Source of the DNA: Nostoc sp. FACHB-152
GTDB taxonomy: Bacteria > Cyanobacteriota > Cyanobacteriia > Cyanobacteriales > Nostocaceae
Length of the DNA stretch: 64,000 nucleotides
Direction: 5' to 3'
NCBI RefSeq assembly: GCF_014697475.1
Contig: NZ_JACJRV010000003.1
Span: 186,001-250,000 of the forward strand
Positions within the stretch are counted from its first letter, which is position 1. Each line of letters starts with the position of its first letter. Under the pieces are notes generated by a model. That model was given only the letters and a program-made list of their open reading frames with translations, did no database searches and had not been told where the DNA came from. Made by a program: the position numbers and the translations under genes. This document shows, in pieces, positions 28,262 through 36,402 of the stretch.

Positions 28262-28972
28262 TCATTCTGCTTTGTTTTTTTTACTGCGAGTAACACCTAA
28301 GAATATTCCCACTAAAGATAAAGCAGCTACACTACTTGGTTCAGGAATGTGTTTTCCCATCACTTCAACAGTTGCTACCTCACCGTTGTCGCCTACTTCT
28401 CCAAAGTAAAGGTAGAGTGGAGTTGTTATGGAAAGCGGACTTTTGAGTTTAAACGCAATTTTACCATCATCTCCCAAGGTGACAAACCCAAAAATTTTCT
28501 TGGGATCAGTAGTAGAATTCGCATCAAAGTTCTCTAAGGTAGCAACCAAATTGTTAATAACGCCACCTATGTTACCGAATAGCTGTGAAGCTTCTGGAGG
28601 TCGCTGAGTTCCTAAAGTCAAAACAGTCCCATTTGAACTAAAGTCAAAAACGTCTAACCCGGCAATGCTATTAACATCTGCTGCATTGTTAGTAAAAATG
28701 GAACTTAGTTTGATTGCATCTAAATCAAATCCACTCACCTGACCTTCAGAACCACCCTGACCCTGACTATTATCATTAATTACCATAGAAGTAATATCGT
28801 TTAAGGCTGGAATTTCGGCACGGAAAACCGCAGTTTGACCTGGAGAACCACCAGTCAAACCTGAAAGCTTGGTAAAGTCAAGAGTCAGTGTTGCAGCTGT
28901 GGCACTTTGAACAGATATCAAGCTGATGGTTAACGTAGCTAGATTAGAAAAACTACTTAGATACTTCATCAA
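28262..28972 (-). CDS. PEP-CTERM sorting domain protein
   Basis: Secreted protein of 236 residues. A signal peptide is visible (MMKYLSSFSNLATLTISLIS, cleavage near SATA). At the C-terminus is a PEP-CTERM tripartite signal: IPEPSSVAA, a short hydrophobic helix (LSLVGIFLGV) and a basic tail (TRSKKNKAE). Such proteins are recognised and cleaved by exosortase in exopolysaccharide-producing bacteria. The central part is beta-rich and Ser/Thr/Asn-rich with no recognised catalytic motif. It is a single gene with its own terminator. The function is unknown beyond surface sorting. Confidence 0.85.
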   Translation of the reverse strand: MMKYLSSFSNLATLTISLISVQSATAATLTLDFTKLSGLTGGSPGQTAVFRAEIPALNDITSMVINDNSQGQGGSEGQVSGFDLDAIKLSSIFTNNAADVNSIAGLDVFDFSSNGTVLTLGTQRPPEASQLFGNIGGVINNLVATLENFDANSTTDPKKIFGFVTLGDDGKIAFKLKSPLSITTPLYLYFGEVGDNGEVATVEVMGKHIPEPSSVAALSLVGIFLGVTRSKKNKAE

Positions 28973-29467
28973 TTTTTGCAGATTGTATAGTAAATACCAC
29001 TAAGTCTTGGATATTTATTAAATTGCTATTTGCTATATTTAACTAGACCTTTTCTTAATTTTTGCAAAAAATACACCATGACTTTATAAATTTTTTATAC
29101 GACGCTGCTAATAAGCAGTTATATAATAATTCATACATTTATAACGCAGGGTATAGAAATTGAAATCTTTCTCTTATAGCCGGGGACAGGTTATAGGTGA
29201 CAGGTGACAGGGTTAAAAGTCTTTTGCGGTCTCAGTTTTATAATTTCCTGATGTCCTAACTACCTTGGCTATTGCTATAAATCAAAAATATGCTCGTGCT
29301 ATGTGGAATAGCTGATTATAATCAATCAGTACAAAAAGGCATTAGGTAATTTCCCCAATGCCTTTTATTAATGAATTGTGATCAATCCTTTTTGAGAGGT
29401 AACAGGAAATAGGAAACAAGATAATTATTTGCCTATTCTTTATTGCCTGCTGCCTATGAATGGATAA
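28973..29467. other. 495 bp spacer with terminator and STRR tracts
   Basis: AT-rich spacer upstream of the PEP-CTERM gene and downstream of the ferredoxin gene. It includes a GTGACAG heptamer tract near 29195-29212 and the ferredoxin terminator at 29333-29366. I see no credible ORF or RNA gene. Confidence 0.5.
29333..29366 (-). terminator. intrinsic terminator after the 4Fe-4S ferredoxin gene
   Basis: AAAAGGCATT (29334-29343) and AATGCCTTTT (29357-29366) form a 10 bp stem with a 13 nt loop. On the minus strand it ends in TTTTT. It lies about 100 bp past the ferredoxin stop codon at 29468. Confidence 0.75.
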
Positions 29468-29692
29468 TTACGGTGTTTTTTGCAAATCCGGGCGTTCTTC
29501 TGGAACGATCGCATCTGCTACCGGGCATACTTGAATACATATGCCACAATCGATACAAGTCGAAAAATCAATCCAATACCAATCAGTGCCTTTAGCATTT
29601 TTTCCAGGCCCTTCATGGATGCAAGCTACTGGACAAGCATCTACGCAGTCGGCGACACCTTCACAAACATCAGTAACAATTGTGTGTGGCAT
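29468..29692 (-). CDS. bacterial-type 4Fe-4S ferredoxin
   Basis: 74-residue low-potential electron carrier. It has two cysteine clusters: C-x6-C-x3-C (CEGVADCVDACPVACIHEGP), where an insertion separates the first cysteine from the others, and CIDCGICIQVCP, which is a canonical CxxCxxCxxxCP. The second cluster certainly holds a 4Fe-4S centre; the first may hold 3Fe-4S or 4Fe-4S. The order resembles seven-iron and Thermus-type ferredoxins of cyanobacteria. It is monocistronic, followed by a terminator. The redox partner is not evident. Confidence 0.88.
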   Translation of the reverse strand: MPHTIVTDVCEGVADCVDACPVACIHEGPGKNAKGTDWYWIDFSTCIDCGICIQVCPVADAIVPEERPDLQKTP

Positions 29693-29991
29693 TTGATAGA
29701 TTCCCTCTCTTTAAGTGGTCAAGAGTCAATAGTCCATAGTCATGAAGAAGGGTGTGGGGTGTTGGGTATAGGGTGTTGGGAAAAATCAATGGGGGCTTGA
29801 ACCCACCACTGATTTAAGACCGCCAAATCATAGATTTGGGGGGGCTTGTACCCAGTTGGCTACGGGGCAGGGTGTACAAAACATAGCTCTCTCTCCCCCC
29901 ACACCCGACACCAAGCATCACTAACCCTGTTTTAGTCAAGGGTCAATAGCAAAAACTATTGACCATTAACCATTGACTATTGACTCTAAAT
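29693..29991. repeat. spacer with heptamers and GGGGGCTTG direct repeats
   Basis: About 300 bp. GGGGGCTTGAACCCA near 29791 and GGGGCTTGTACCCA near 29841 are related direct repeats, and CCAAATC (29823-29829) with GATTTGG (29833-29839) makes a small hairpin between them. The end (29937-29985) is made of GTCAATAG-type heptamers in both orientations. No gene is seen. Confidence 0.5.
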
Positions 29992-31206
29992 TTATTGACT
30001 AATACTTTCTATTGTGGGTGAGCCATCAGCTTTAATCCAAGCGATTTGGGCTATCCCGCGATCGCGTGCATATTCACGGACGGCTTGTGCGTCTCTTCCC
30101 CCCAATTCCAGTTCTACGATGACTAAATGAGTAGAATCACGGAGTTTTTGGGCATAAGCAAAAGCCGCAGCCTCAGCATTTTCTATTTCTGGTACTACTA
30201 ACCAGTTACTTGCCGGAATCTCCTGCGGTAATTGTCCAGTTGATAAAAGAACTTGATATAAATCCTCAATGTTGAGGACAAAACCAATACCGGGGATATT
30301 TTCACCTTGGGGATGGTAAAGTCCGAAAAGCTGGTCGTAGCGACCACCTTGCCCTAAAACTCTGGCTGGAGAATTGCTATTGCTGACAATTTCAAAAACA
30401 ATTCCACTGTAATAGTCAATGGTTTGGATCAAGCTGAGATCCAAGATTACGGGAAGATTACCTTCTAGCTCTAGTAACTCTACTAAAGATTTTAGGTTAT
30501 TTATCGCCTCTTGCTGCTGGGCATCTAAACCTAAACTACTGACTTTCTGCAACACATCATGACTGTTGCCGCGTAGGTCTAGCATGATTCGGGCGCGATC
30601 GCGCAGGTCTTCACTCAAAGGCAAAGTATCGATAGCTACGCGGTCAAGATGAGCGATCGCACTTCGCACTTTTGCTTGCATATTTGCCGGAAAAGCGTGT
30701 AATAGCGATCGCGTAATTCCCGCTTCACCCAAAACTATACGCCAATCTCGCAAACCCAGTGCTGTCAAACAATTACCTGCTAACAGCAGCACTTCCGCAT
30801 TAGCGCGCAATCCGCCAACACCTAAAAGTTCTACGCCAGCTTGATAAAATTCTTGCTGGGAATTATGTCGATTTTGCCAGATGCGGCGGAAAACATTGGC
30901 ATAGTAGTAAAGCCGTTGCGGATAAGTCAGACTTGCCATGCGTGGAACAATAGCACGAGCAATTGAGGCCGTCAATTCTGGTCGCAGTCCTAATTCTTCA
31001 TCTTCAGAGTTTTGCAGTTGAATCACCATCTGGCGTTGAATTGCTTCCCCCGCCATTAAGGTGTCCATACGTTCCAACGTTGAGGTAATAATCCTGTGAT
31101 ATCCCCAACGATGGAACACTTGCTGTAACCTGTCTTCAATCCAGCGTTTTTGAGCCACATCTAAAGGTAATAAATCCCTGGCTCCCGCTGCTGGTTGATA
31201 CACCAT
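29992..31206 (-). CDS. hisZ: ATP phosphoribosyltransferase regulatory subunit HisZ
   Basis: Regulatory subunit of short-form HisG, the first enzyme of histidine biosynthesis. It is a paralogue of histidyl-tRNA synthetase without the anticodon-binding domain; 404 residues is the usual length. Visible class II features: motif 2-like RLYYYANVFRRIWQNRHNSQQEFYQAGVELLG near residues 100-131 and the HisA/HisB boxes (LDLSLIQTIDYYSGIVFEI near 256; GQGGRYDQLFG near 287). Its ATG overlaps the stop codon of the upstream J-domain gene (TAATG), so the two are coupled. hisG itself is not in the window. Confidence 0.93.
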   Translation of the reverse strand: MVYQPAAGARDLLPLDVAQKRWIEDRLQQVFHRWGYHRIITSTLERMDTLMAGEAIQRQMVIQLQNSEDEELGLRPELTASIARAIVPRMASLTYPQRLYYYANVFRRIWQNRHNSQQEFYQAGVELLGVGGLRANAEVLLLAGNCLTALGLRDWRIVLGEAGITRSLLHAFPANMQAKVRSAIAHLDRVAIDTLPLSEDLRDRARIMLDLRGNSHDVLQKVSSLGLDAQQQEAINNLKSLVELLELEGNLPVILDLSLIQTIDYYSGIVFEIVSNSNSPARVLGQGGRYDQLFGLYHPQGENIPGIGFVLNIEDLYQVLLSTGQLPQEIPASNWLVVPEIENAEAAAFAYAQKLRDSTHLVIVELELGGRDAQAVREYARDRGIAQIAWIKADGSPTIESISQ

Positions 31207-32183
31207 TATTTTTTCTTCCCACCAAACAAACCACCAAATAAACCTCCACCTCCAGACTTATCTGGTTCTGGATGCCCAGTTTTGGGAGATGAAGTTACTT
31301 TAGAGCCACTCGATTGTTGTCCCAAAGCTTTATCTATTTTAGGTTTCCATGACAACGCTATTTGGTCGTTCGGGTCTAATTTTAGTGCATTGTCAAAATG
31401 AATCTTGGCCATTTTCAGCTGATTTTGCCTCAAATACACCAAGCCAATCAAGCTATGACAGCGACTACTCTTAGGTGCAAGTTTTAAAGCATCCTGTAAC
31501 TCAACTTTGGCTTGAGCAAATTGGTTTTTCTCAATCAAGGTTTGCGCCCGTCGAATATATTGTTCGGCTGCTGAGTCTTCTTTTGGTGGTGGCGGTGGCG
31601 GTGGCGGCGCACTTGCCTGATTTGGTGATGTATGAGAACTAGATGTAGGTTGAGGTGTTGGCGGTGGAACTGCGAAAGCTTTACCCACACTCCGCATTAA
31701 AAAGACTAAATTCAACTCACTAATTTGGGCAATTATAGGTATTACTTGCTGTAACGAGTTAAATTGAGTTTCTGCAATTTTAGCGATCGCAGTTTTATAA
31801 GAATGATCAATATTCGGAGCAGCAGCTAACTGTCTAGCTATATCGGTGGTAAGTTCTATGGAGGCAGAATCTTGCACCAAACGCTTACCCATTTGCGACA
31901 AAACTATCATGTATTCTGTGCGGACGCGTTCTGCCGACAGATGTTCATAAGCTGGGTTAACCAACTTAGATAGCAATTCACTAGCCAGCTTTTTTTCTCC
32001 TGGAGTAGCAGCATTATTGCTATCAGGATGTAAACGCCGGGCTATTTGCAGATAACGCTTGCGGATCTCTTTGACATCCGCATCCACTGGAACGCACAGA
32101 ACTGCGTGATGGTCTATAAAGTCATATTTAAACAATCCACGATCTATTTTTAGCGACATAAATCGGTTTTGCACCAGAGTCAT
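31206..32183 (-). CDS. J-domain protein with C-terminal TPR
   Basis: A 325-residue cochaperone-like protein. An N-terminal J domain (about residues 18-85) has its HPD intact in RRLHPDSNN. Then come a helical linker, a Pro-rich spacer (about 175-205), a TPR region (about 207-285; CHSLIGLVYLRQNQLKMAKIHFDNALKLDPN) and a Gly-rich, Lys-tipped tail (GGGLFGGLFGGKKK). It probably recruits a DnaK to a client bound by the TPRs. The start could instead be the ATG eight codons in (32159). It overlaps hisZ by one base, an unexpected pairing of a cochaperone with a histidine gene. Confidence 0.85.
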   Translation of the reverse strand: MTLVQNRFMSLKIDRGLFKYDFIDHHAVLCVPVDADVKEIRKRYLQIARRLHPDSNNAATPGEKKLASELLSKLVNPAYEHLSAERVRTEYMIVLSQMGKRLVQDSASIELTTDIARQLAAAPNIDHSYKTAIAKIAETQFNSLQQVIPIIAQISELNLVFLMRSVGKAFAVPPPTPQPTSSSHTSPNQASAPPPPPPPPKEDSAAEQYIRRAQTLIEKNQFAQAKVELQDALKLAPKSSRCHSLIGLVYLRQNQLKMAKIHFDNALKLDPNDQIALSWKPKIDKALGQQSSGSKVTSSPKTGHPEPDKSGGGGLFGGLFGGKKK

Positions 32184-32300
32184 AAGATTGTTTCTAGTGT
32201 ACTTCGCTAAATCAGTGGATCGTCAGTAGCAAATTACCCATAGTCAATGGTTATTTGTGATGGGTTATTAGTTATTCTCACTAAGTTCCTGTTTCCTCTT

Positions 32301-33113
32301 TCACTTCCAAGAAGACAAAGGCGGAACTTGGGTTAATTCACGGCTGAGTATGTCATGAATGTCACCGTTCGTAGCGAGAATTCGACCTGAGTCGATTTGT
32401 AATTTAGAACCATCGTAGGCAGTAACTTTACCGCCAGCCTCTTGTAATAAAATGATACCTGCCGCCATATCCCAAGGTGAAAGTCCTCGTTCCCAATAAC
32501 CGTCGACTCGGCCACAGGCGACATGAGCCAAATCAATAGATGCCGCACCACTACGTCTGACACCTTGGGTGAGGTGGGTGAAGTGACAAAATTCGGCGTA
32601 GTTATTATCTGAGGTTTCGCGGCGATCGTAAGCGAAACCTGTTACTAAAAGACTTTTAGACAATTCACTAGTTTGGGAAACTTTGATCGGGCGGCGGTTA
32701 CGCGTCGCACCTAAACCAGCCGCCGCCCGAAATAACTCATCATGCATCGGGTCATAAATTACGCCCAATTGCGGTACACCATTAATTAACAACCCAATAG
32801 AAACCGCAAAGAAAGGGTATTGGTGGGCATAATTGGTAGTCCCATCTAAAGGATCGATTGCCCAAAGGAATTCATTATCTTGATTGCCGATTTTGCCTGA
32901 TTCTTCAGCCAAAATGGAATGCTGGGGGAAATGACGATGCAAAATTTCCAACACAACTGCTTCCGAGGTTTTATCCGCAGCAGTCACCAAATCACCAGGA
33001 CGACCTTTTTCTATTACTGCGTCTTCTAACTTACCCAAGTAACCTTGTAAAACTGCACCCGCAGCTAACGCCGCTTCTGTGGCAATGTCGAGAAAGATTT
33101 GTAGTTGAGTCAT
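32301..33113 (-). CDS. inositol monophosphatase family protein (SuhB/ImpA type)
   Basis: Mg2+-dependent phosphatase of 270 residues. Family motifs are complete: metal site ILAEESG near residue 67, WAIDPLDGTTNYAHQYPFFAVSIG near 83-106, and WDMAAGIILLQEAGG near 213. In cyanobacteria such enzymes act on inositol-1-phosphate, histidinol phosphate or related sugar phosphates. The closeness to hisZ (about 120 bp beyond the J-domain gene) makes histidinol-phosphate phosphatase worth considering, but motifs alone do not decide it. STRR heptamers flank the gene on both sides. Confidence 0.9.
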   Translation of the reverse strand: MTQLQIFLDIATEAALAAGAVLQGYLGKLEDAVIEKGRPGDLVTAADKTSEAVVLEILHRHFPQHSILAEESGKIGNQDNEFLWAIDPLDGTTNYAHQYPFFAVSIGLLINGVPQLGVIYDPMHDELFRAAAGLGATRNRRPIKVSQTSELSKSLLVTGFAYDRRETSDNNYAEFCHFTHLTQGVRRSGAASIDLAHVACGRVDGYWERGLSPWDMAAGIILLQEAGGKVTAYDGSKLQIDSGRILATNGDIHDILSRELTQVPPLSSWK

Positions 33114-33119
33114 GGGTTA

Positions 33120-33192
33120 GTCAAGAGTCAAGGGTCAATAGTCAATGGTTATTGGTCAAGGGTCAATAGTCAATGGTCATTGGTCAATAGTC
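33120..33192. repeat. perfect-phase heptanucleotide STRR array
   Basis: Ten consecutive 7 bp units, all variants of GTCAATA (GTCAAGA, GTCAAGG, GTCAATA, GTCAATG, GTTATTG and so on), run without a phase break. This is the clearest STRR-type array of the window. It lies directly before the ATG of the phosphatase gene on the minus strand and so falls in its leader or promoter. Confidence 0.85.
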
Positions 33193-33332
33193 CCTAATCA
33201 ACATTTACAAGAAATTGCAGGTAGATGAGGTACAGATTTTCGTCAAAAAATCATATACTAGAAGGCTTTCAAACCTATTGCCTATTGCCTGCTGCCTATT
33301 CCCTGGCTTCCTGTTTCTTTTACTCATCACTT

Positions 33333-33887
33333 CTATCTATTCAAAAAGCGAAACTCAGCCGGAGTTTGACGCATGGGGCTTTTGGGATTCCAAATACCTT
33401 CTCCCATGATTCTTGCCCATTGTTGGGCGCGTTCTAGACGCTGGTCATATTTATGATTAGGCGATCGCCCGACAAACAGCGCATATCCTTTTTTAACGAT
33501 CTGTTCGTTTAATAACTGTTTATCTTTCCACACGTAAGCCAAAGTCCGCCCAAATTGATCTTTGGTTTCCAGGTCAAATTCTAGTTTGACCGATTGTTCT
33601 GCATCCCCAATTAATTTTTCTAAGCTTTCTTTGGCTTCATCTCCCCAAGGATCTTGCCGCAAATCTGGCGCATCAATCCCAATCAGCCGCACTGGGGAGG
33701 AGTAATTAGGTTGTTCTGCCATCCCCAACACTTCTATACTTTGCCCACTCAACACACGCGCCACTTTTACCTGCATTTGATTATCTGTGGGTTGACTTTT
33801 GGCTTGACAACTCATCAGTAGTAATAGGCAAGCTAAGATAACTATTTTTCGCGTCCAGAGACTAAGACGCACTGACAAAATTCGCAT
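33333..33887 (-). CDS. thermonuclease family lipoprotein (SNase fold)
   Basis: Staphylococcal-nuclease-like protein of 184 residues. The N-terminus has a basic stretch, a hydrophobic helix and the lipobox LLMSC (cysteine near residue 27), so it is likely an exported lipoprotein. SNase landmarks: VRLIGIDAPDLRQ near 67 (catalytic Arg/Asp), WGDEAKESLEKLI, DQFGRTLAYVW near 110, and GYALFVGRSPNHKY followed by ERAQQWARIMGEGIWN. It probably hydrolyses extracytoplasmic nucleic acid using Ca2+. No partner gene is evident. Confidence 0.88.
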   Translation of the reverse strand: MRILSVRLSLWTRKIVILACLLLLMSCQAKSQPTDNQMQVKVARVLSGQSIEVLGMAEQPNYSSPVRLIGIDAPDLRQDPWGDEAKESLEKLIGDAEQSVKLEFDLETKDQFGRTLAYVWKDKQLLNEQIVKKGYALFVGRSPNHKYDQRLERAQQWARIMGEGIWNPKSPMRQTPAEFRFLNR

Positions 33888-34001
33888 ATTTACTATTCCT
33901 TTGCACCCTGTAGGAGGAGGCTGGGGGAGTAGGGGAAGAAAAATAGATTCTTCCTTATCCTCCTTGTTTACCTTGTCTCCCTTATCCTGCTGGTTTCAGG
34001 A

Positions 34002-34370
34002 TTAATCTTCATCCAATGGTAAGCCTGCTTTCACTCTGCCTTTGGCAAAGTAACGTCCAAATTGGAGTTCGTAGACTTCATCTTCGTCTTGTGTCTCAAC
34101 TTCCAAGTCAGAACGGGCATAACTCACACACAGCAAGGCATAACCTTGCCGACGCAACTCTAACGACAAGCCAACCGCTTCTGGCTGGTCAATTTCTCCT
34201 GACAACACCCTGACAGCACAAGTGGTGCAAGCCCCATTGCGGCAGGAAAAAGGCAATTCTACCCCTTGTTTTTCGGCAGAATGTAGGATGTAGCGGTCAT
34301 CTGGTACTTGTAGGGTGTATTCTTTGCCAGTGGCGCGATCGCGGACTTTAATCGTGTATGTACAGGACAT
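34002..34370 (-). CDS. 2Fe-2S ferredoxin with C-terminal extension
   Basis: Plant-type [2Fe-2S] ferredoxin of 122 residues. The cluster ligands are clear in PFSCRNGACTTCAVRVLSG (C-x4-C-x2-C, about residues 39-57), with the fourth Cys in GYALLCVSYA near 79. Photosynthetic PetF is about 98 residues. Here a 25-residue tail follows (VYELQFGRYFAKGRV...DED), as in the FdC2-type ferredoxins of cyanobacteria and chloroplasts, which have shifted redox properties. It is transcribed away from tRNA-Ser. An FdC-like role is inferred from the tail. Confidence 0.88.
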   Translation of the reverse strand: MSCTYTIKVRDRATGKEYTLQVPDDRYILHSAEKQGVELPFSCRNGACTTCAVRVLSGEIDQPEAVGLSLELRRQGYALLCVSYARSDLEVETQDEDEVYELQFGRYFAKGRVKAGLPLDED

Positions 34371-34480
34371 CTTGTTTTGGATTTGGGTTTTTGACCTTTA
34401 GATCTCTACTCTAAAATGTCTTTTTATATATTATTTGCATTTTCGAGAAATTCATATTACAATGAAAAATTGTGACGCCT

Positions 34481-34567
34481 GGAGAGATGGCCGAGTGGTT
34501 GAAGGCGCAGCACTGGAAATGCTGTTTGGGGGCAACTTCAACGAGGGTTCGAATCCCTCTCTCTCCG
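34481..34567 (+). tRNA. tRNA-Ser (anticodon GGA)
   Basis: An 87 nt cloverleaf. Acceptor arms GGAGAGA (34481-34487) and TCTCTCC (34560-34566) pair fully, with discriminator G at 34567. The anticodon stem CAGCA/TGCTG encloses loop CTGGAAA with anticodon GGA at 34515-34517. A long variable arm (class II, GGGGGCAACTTC region) and a T-arm GAGGG-TTCGAAT-CCCTC follow. CCA is not encoded. Confidence 0.96.
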
Positions 34568-34581
34568 TTTTTATTAAACTT

Positions 34582-34618
34582 AAAATCCCTATTACCTCAT
34601 ATTTGGTATAGGGATTTT
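34582..34618. terminator. bidirectional terminator between tRNA-Ser and the glycosyltransferase gene
   Basis: AAAATCCCTAT (34582-34592) and ATAGGGATTTT (34608-34618) form an 11 bp stem with A- and T-runs at the arms. It can therefore stop transcripts from the tRNA on the plus strand and from the glycosyltransferase gene on the minus strand. Confidence 0.8.
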
Positions 34619-34623
34619 ATTGT

Positions 34624-35925
34624 TTAAAACTTAATTAATCCCATCTCATATAAGCCTTGGCGAAGTCTTGCAGCCTCTTGAGGGTTATGTTGTTCATGCA
34701 GGAGAATGGCATTTTTAAAAGCTGTGATACTCGCTTGAACGTTGCCAACTTTTAACTGCACAACACCTAAATTTTGATATGCTTCTGCATAGTAAGGATT
34801 TAATTTAATAGCTTTTTGATAACAAGCGATCGCATCAACAAAAAGCCCTAAAGCTTTCAGCGTCATCCCCAAGTTATAATTTCCCGCCGCAAAATTGGGG
34901 TCAATCTTTAAAGCTGTTTCATAAGTTTTTTTGGCATTATGTAAATCACCTGCATCTTTGAGTAAGTTGCCTAAATTGTTATACGCTCCTAATTTGAGCA
35001 TGGGATATATTGGCAATTTAATAGCAGCTTGATAGTGAAAAAGAGCTTGTTGCGGATTTTTTAAATGGCTGTGAGCAATACCTAAATGATAATGGAGTTC
35101 ATATAAAATTTCGTAGTTCTCTGCTGATTGCAGCAGAGAATTAGTAGCTATACTAGCCAAGTTCATCGGCTGGGGCGGAGCATTTGTTAACTCACGCAAA
35201 CGGTTTTCGTTTATAGAGTTGGGATTTTTTGTGGCTTGGCTTAAACCTCGTTGCAATAACTCCATACCTTGAGAAATATTGCCAGTTTCAACGTAAAGCG
35301 CACCTAGTTTACTGCAAACATAGGGGTCATCAGGATGAGTGGAAAGAAACTCCAACATTGCTGCTTGCGCTTTGACATATTTGTTATTTTGAGCGATCGC
35401 CGCTTTTTGATATCCTGCATGGAGAATCGCTACACCTTGTAAATAACCTACCTGCCAATGGGGTTCTTTGTTTAAAATTGCGGCTACACTGTCATCTACT
35501 AATGCATGATATGGACGTTCAAATTTAATTTCTGGATGGTTGCGAAATAAGCGAGAAACTAAAGAATAGGGAGACTGTGCCGCACCAACTTCTTGGCGAA
35601 CAAGGTTAATTAAGATATATTCATCACTTTGGATGACAGACTGCATCTGCGGCATAATACTAGGTGTGAGCATCTCATCAGCATCTAGTACCAGCACCCA
35701 ATCACTAGTGACATATTTTAAAGCGGCATTGCGGGCAGTACTAAAATTATTAGACCATTGAAAATCATAAACTTTAGCACCGAATTGTTGAGCAATTTGA
35801 GGAGTGCGATCGCTAGAACCAGTATCTAGCACTATCATTTCATCTACAAAATCTTTAACACTATTCAAGCACTTAGGCAACGCAGCTTCTTCATTTTTAA
35901 CAATCATGCACAGACTAATAGACAT
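34624..35925 (-). CDS. family 2 glycosyltransferase with C-terminal TPRs
   Basis: 433 residues. The N-terminal GT-A domain (about 1-190) has CMIVKNEEAALPKCLNSV, DTGSSDRTP near residue 40, and the catalytic DXD in VLVLDADEML near 79. The C-terminal half carries at least three TPRs from about 270 to 415 (AGNYNLGMTLKALGLFVDAIACYQKAIKLNP; AEAYQNLGVVQLKVGNVQASITAFKNAI). Such GT2-TPR proteins (SunS-like/O-GlcNAc-like layouts) glycosylate proteins or surface glycans, with the TPRs holding the acceptor. The acceptor here is unknown. There is no membrane segment. Confidence 0.88.
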   Translation of the reverse strand: MSISLCMIVKNEEAALPKCLNSVKDFVDEMIVLDTGSSDRTPQIAQQFGAKVYDFQWSNNFSTARNAALKYVTSDWVLVLDADEMLTPSIMPQMQSVIQSDEYILINLVRQEVGAAQSPYSLVSRLFRNHPEIKFERPYHALVDDSVAAILNKEPHWQVGYLQGVAILHAGYQKAAIAQNNKYVKAQAAMLEFLSTHPDDPYVCSKLGALYVETGNISQGMELLQRGLSQATKNPNSINENRLRELTNAPPQPMNLASIATNSLLQSAENYEILYELHYHLGIAHSHLKNPQQALFHYQAAIKLPIYPMLKLGAYNNLGNLLKDAGDLHNAKKTYETALKIDPNFAAGNYNLGMTLKALGLFVDAIACYQKAIKLNPYYAEAYQNLGVVQLKVGNVQASITAFKNAILLHEQHNPQEAARLRQGLYEMGLIKF

Positions 35926-36398
35926 AAACCAACGTGAATTTATTTACTTTTATGTATTTGGTAATAGTAGATGCTACTTATCAAGGAATGTCAGCAACTC
36001 ATGATTAGCGTTAAAAACGCTGGATGTCAACTCTACTGGCTACCATGTACTACTCAGAACTTTATATAGCAATCCTATTTGATTTACAAACTATTTGTAT
36101 AGGCAGGCAACAGGCAATAGATTTGTTTTAATCTCCTACACGGGTTGCTATAGTATATCTTTGCTGTGACTTTGAACATTTGGTTAAATTCGGTTTGAAC
36201 AATATAGAAAAATGATATTAGGATAGCTGTATCCGCAAGGAAAAACTAAACAACTAATGTTTTTAATAATTTAAAAGAATTATATAGGACGAGTATTTAA
36301 TTTTTGAAAAAAATCAGTACCTTGTTACCTGTCTGTTGCCTATTGCCTATTGCCTATTGCCTGACTAGACAGATATGTTCAGTAATCAAAACGTATTC
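35926..36398. other. 473 bp repeat-bearing spacer
   Basis: No gene visible. It contains repeat X copy 2 (36065-36152) and repeat Y copy 2 (about 36295-36402) with a TTGCCTA heptamer tract at 36336-36363, and about 140 bp of AT-rich sequence between them. Confidence 0.6.
36065..36152 (+). repeat. dispersed repeat X, copy 2
   Basis: 88 bp bounded by a perfect 8 bp inverted terminal repeat, TATAGCAA (36065-36072) and TTGCTATA (36145-36152). It shares AATCCTATTTGATTTACAAA and an AGGCAGGCAA block with the copy at 14155-14234. Confidence 0.65.
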
Positions 36399-36402
36399 TT
36401 AC
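36295..36402 (-). repeat. dispersed repeat Y, copy 2
   Basis: On the minus strand: GAATACGTTTTGATTACTGA, then a GGCAATA heptamer tract, then TACTGATTTTTTTCAAAAA. It parallels the other Y copies block by block. The element overlaps the last few bases of the DUF3769 gene's 3' end. Confidence 0.6.

Noticed and set aside
29823-29839. Small hairpin CCAAATC/GATTTGG as a hisZ or ferredoxin regulator
   Set aside because: It belongs to a repeated GGGGGCTTG block that looks like a dispersed spacer repeat; nothing ties it to either gene.
33120-33192. CRISPR-like array
   Set aside because: The units are 7 bp with no spacers; they are STRR repeats. No cas genes are in the window.
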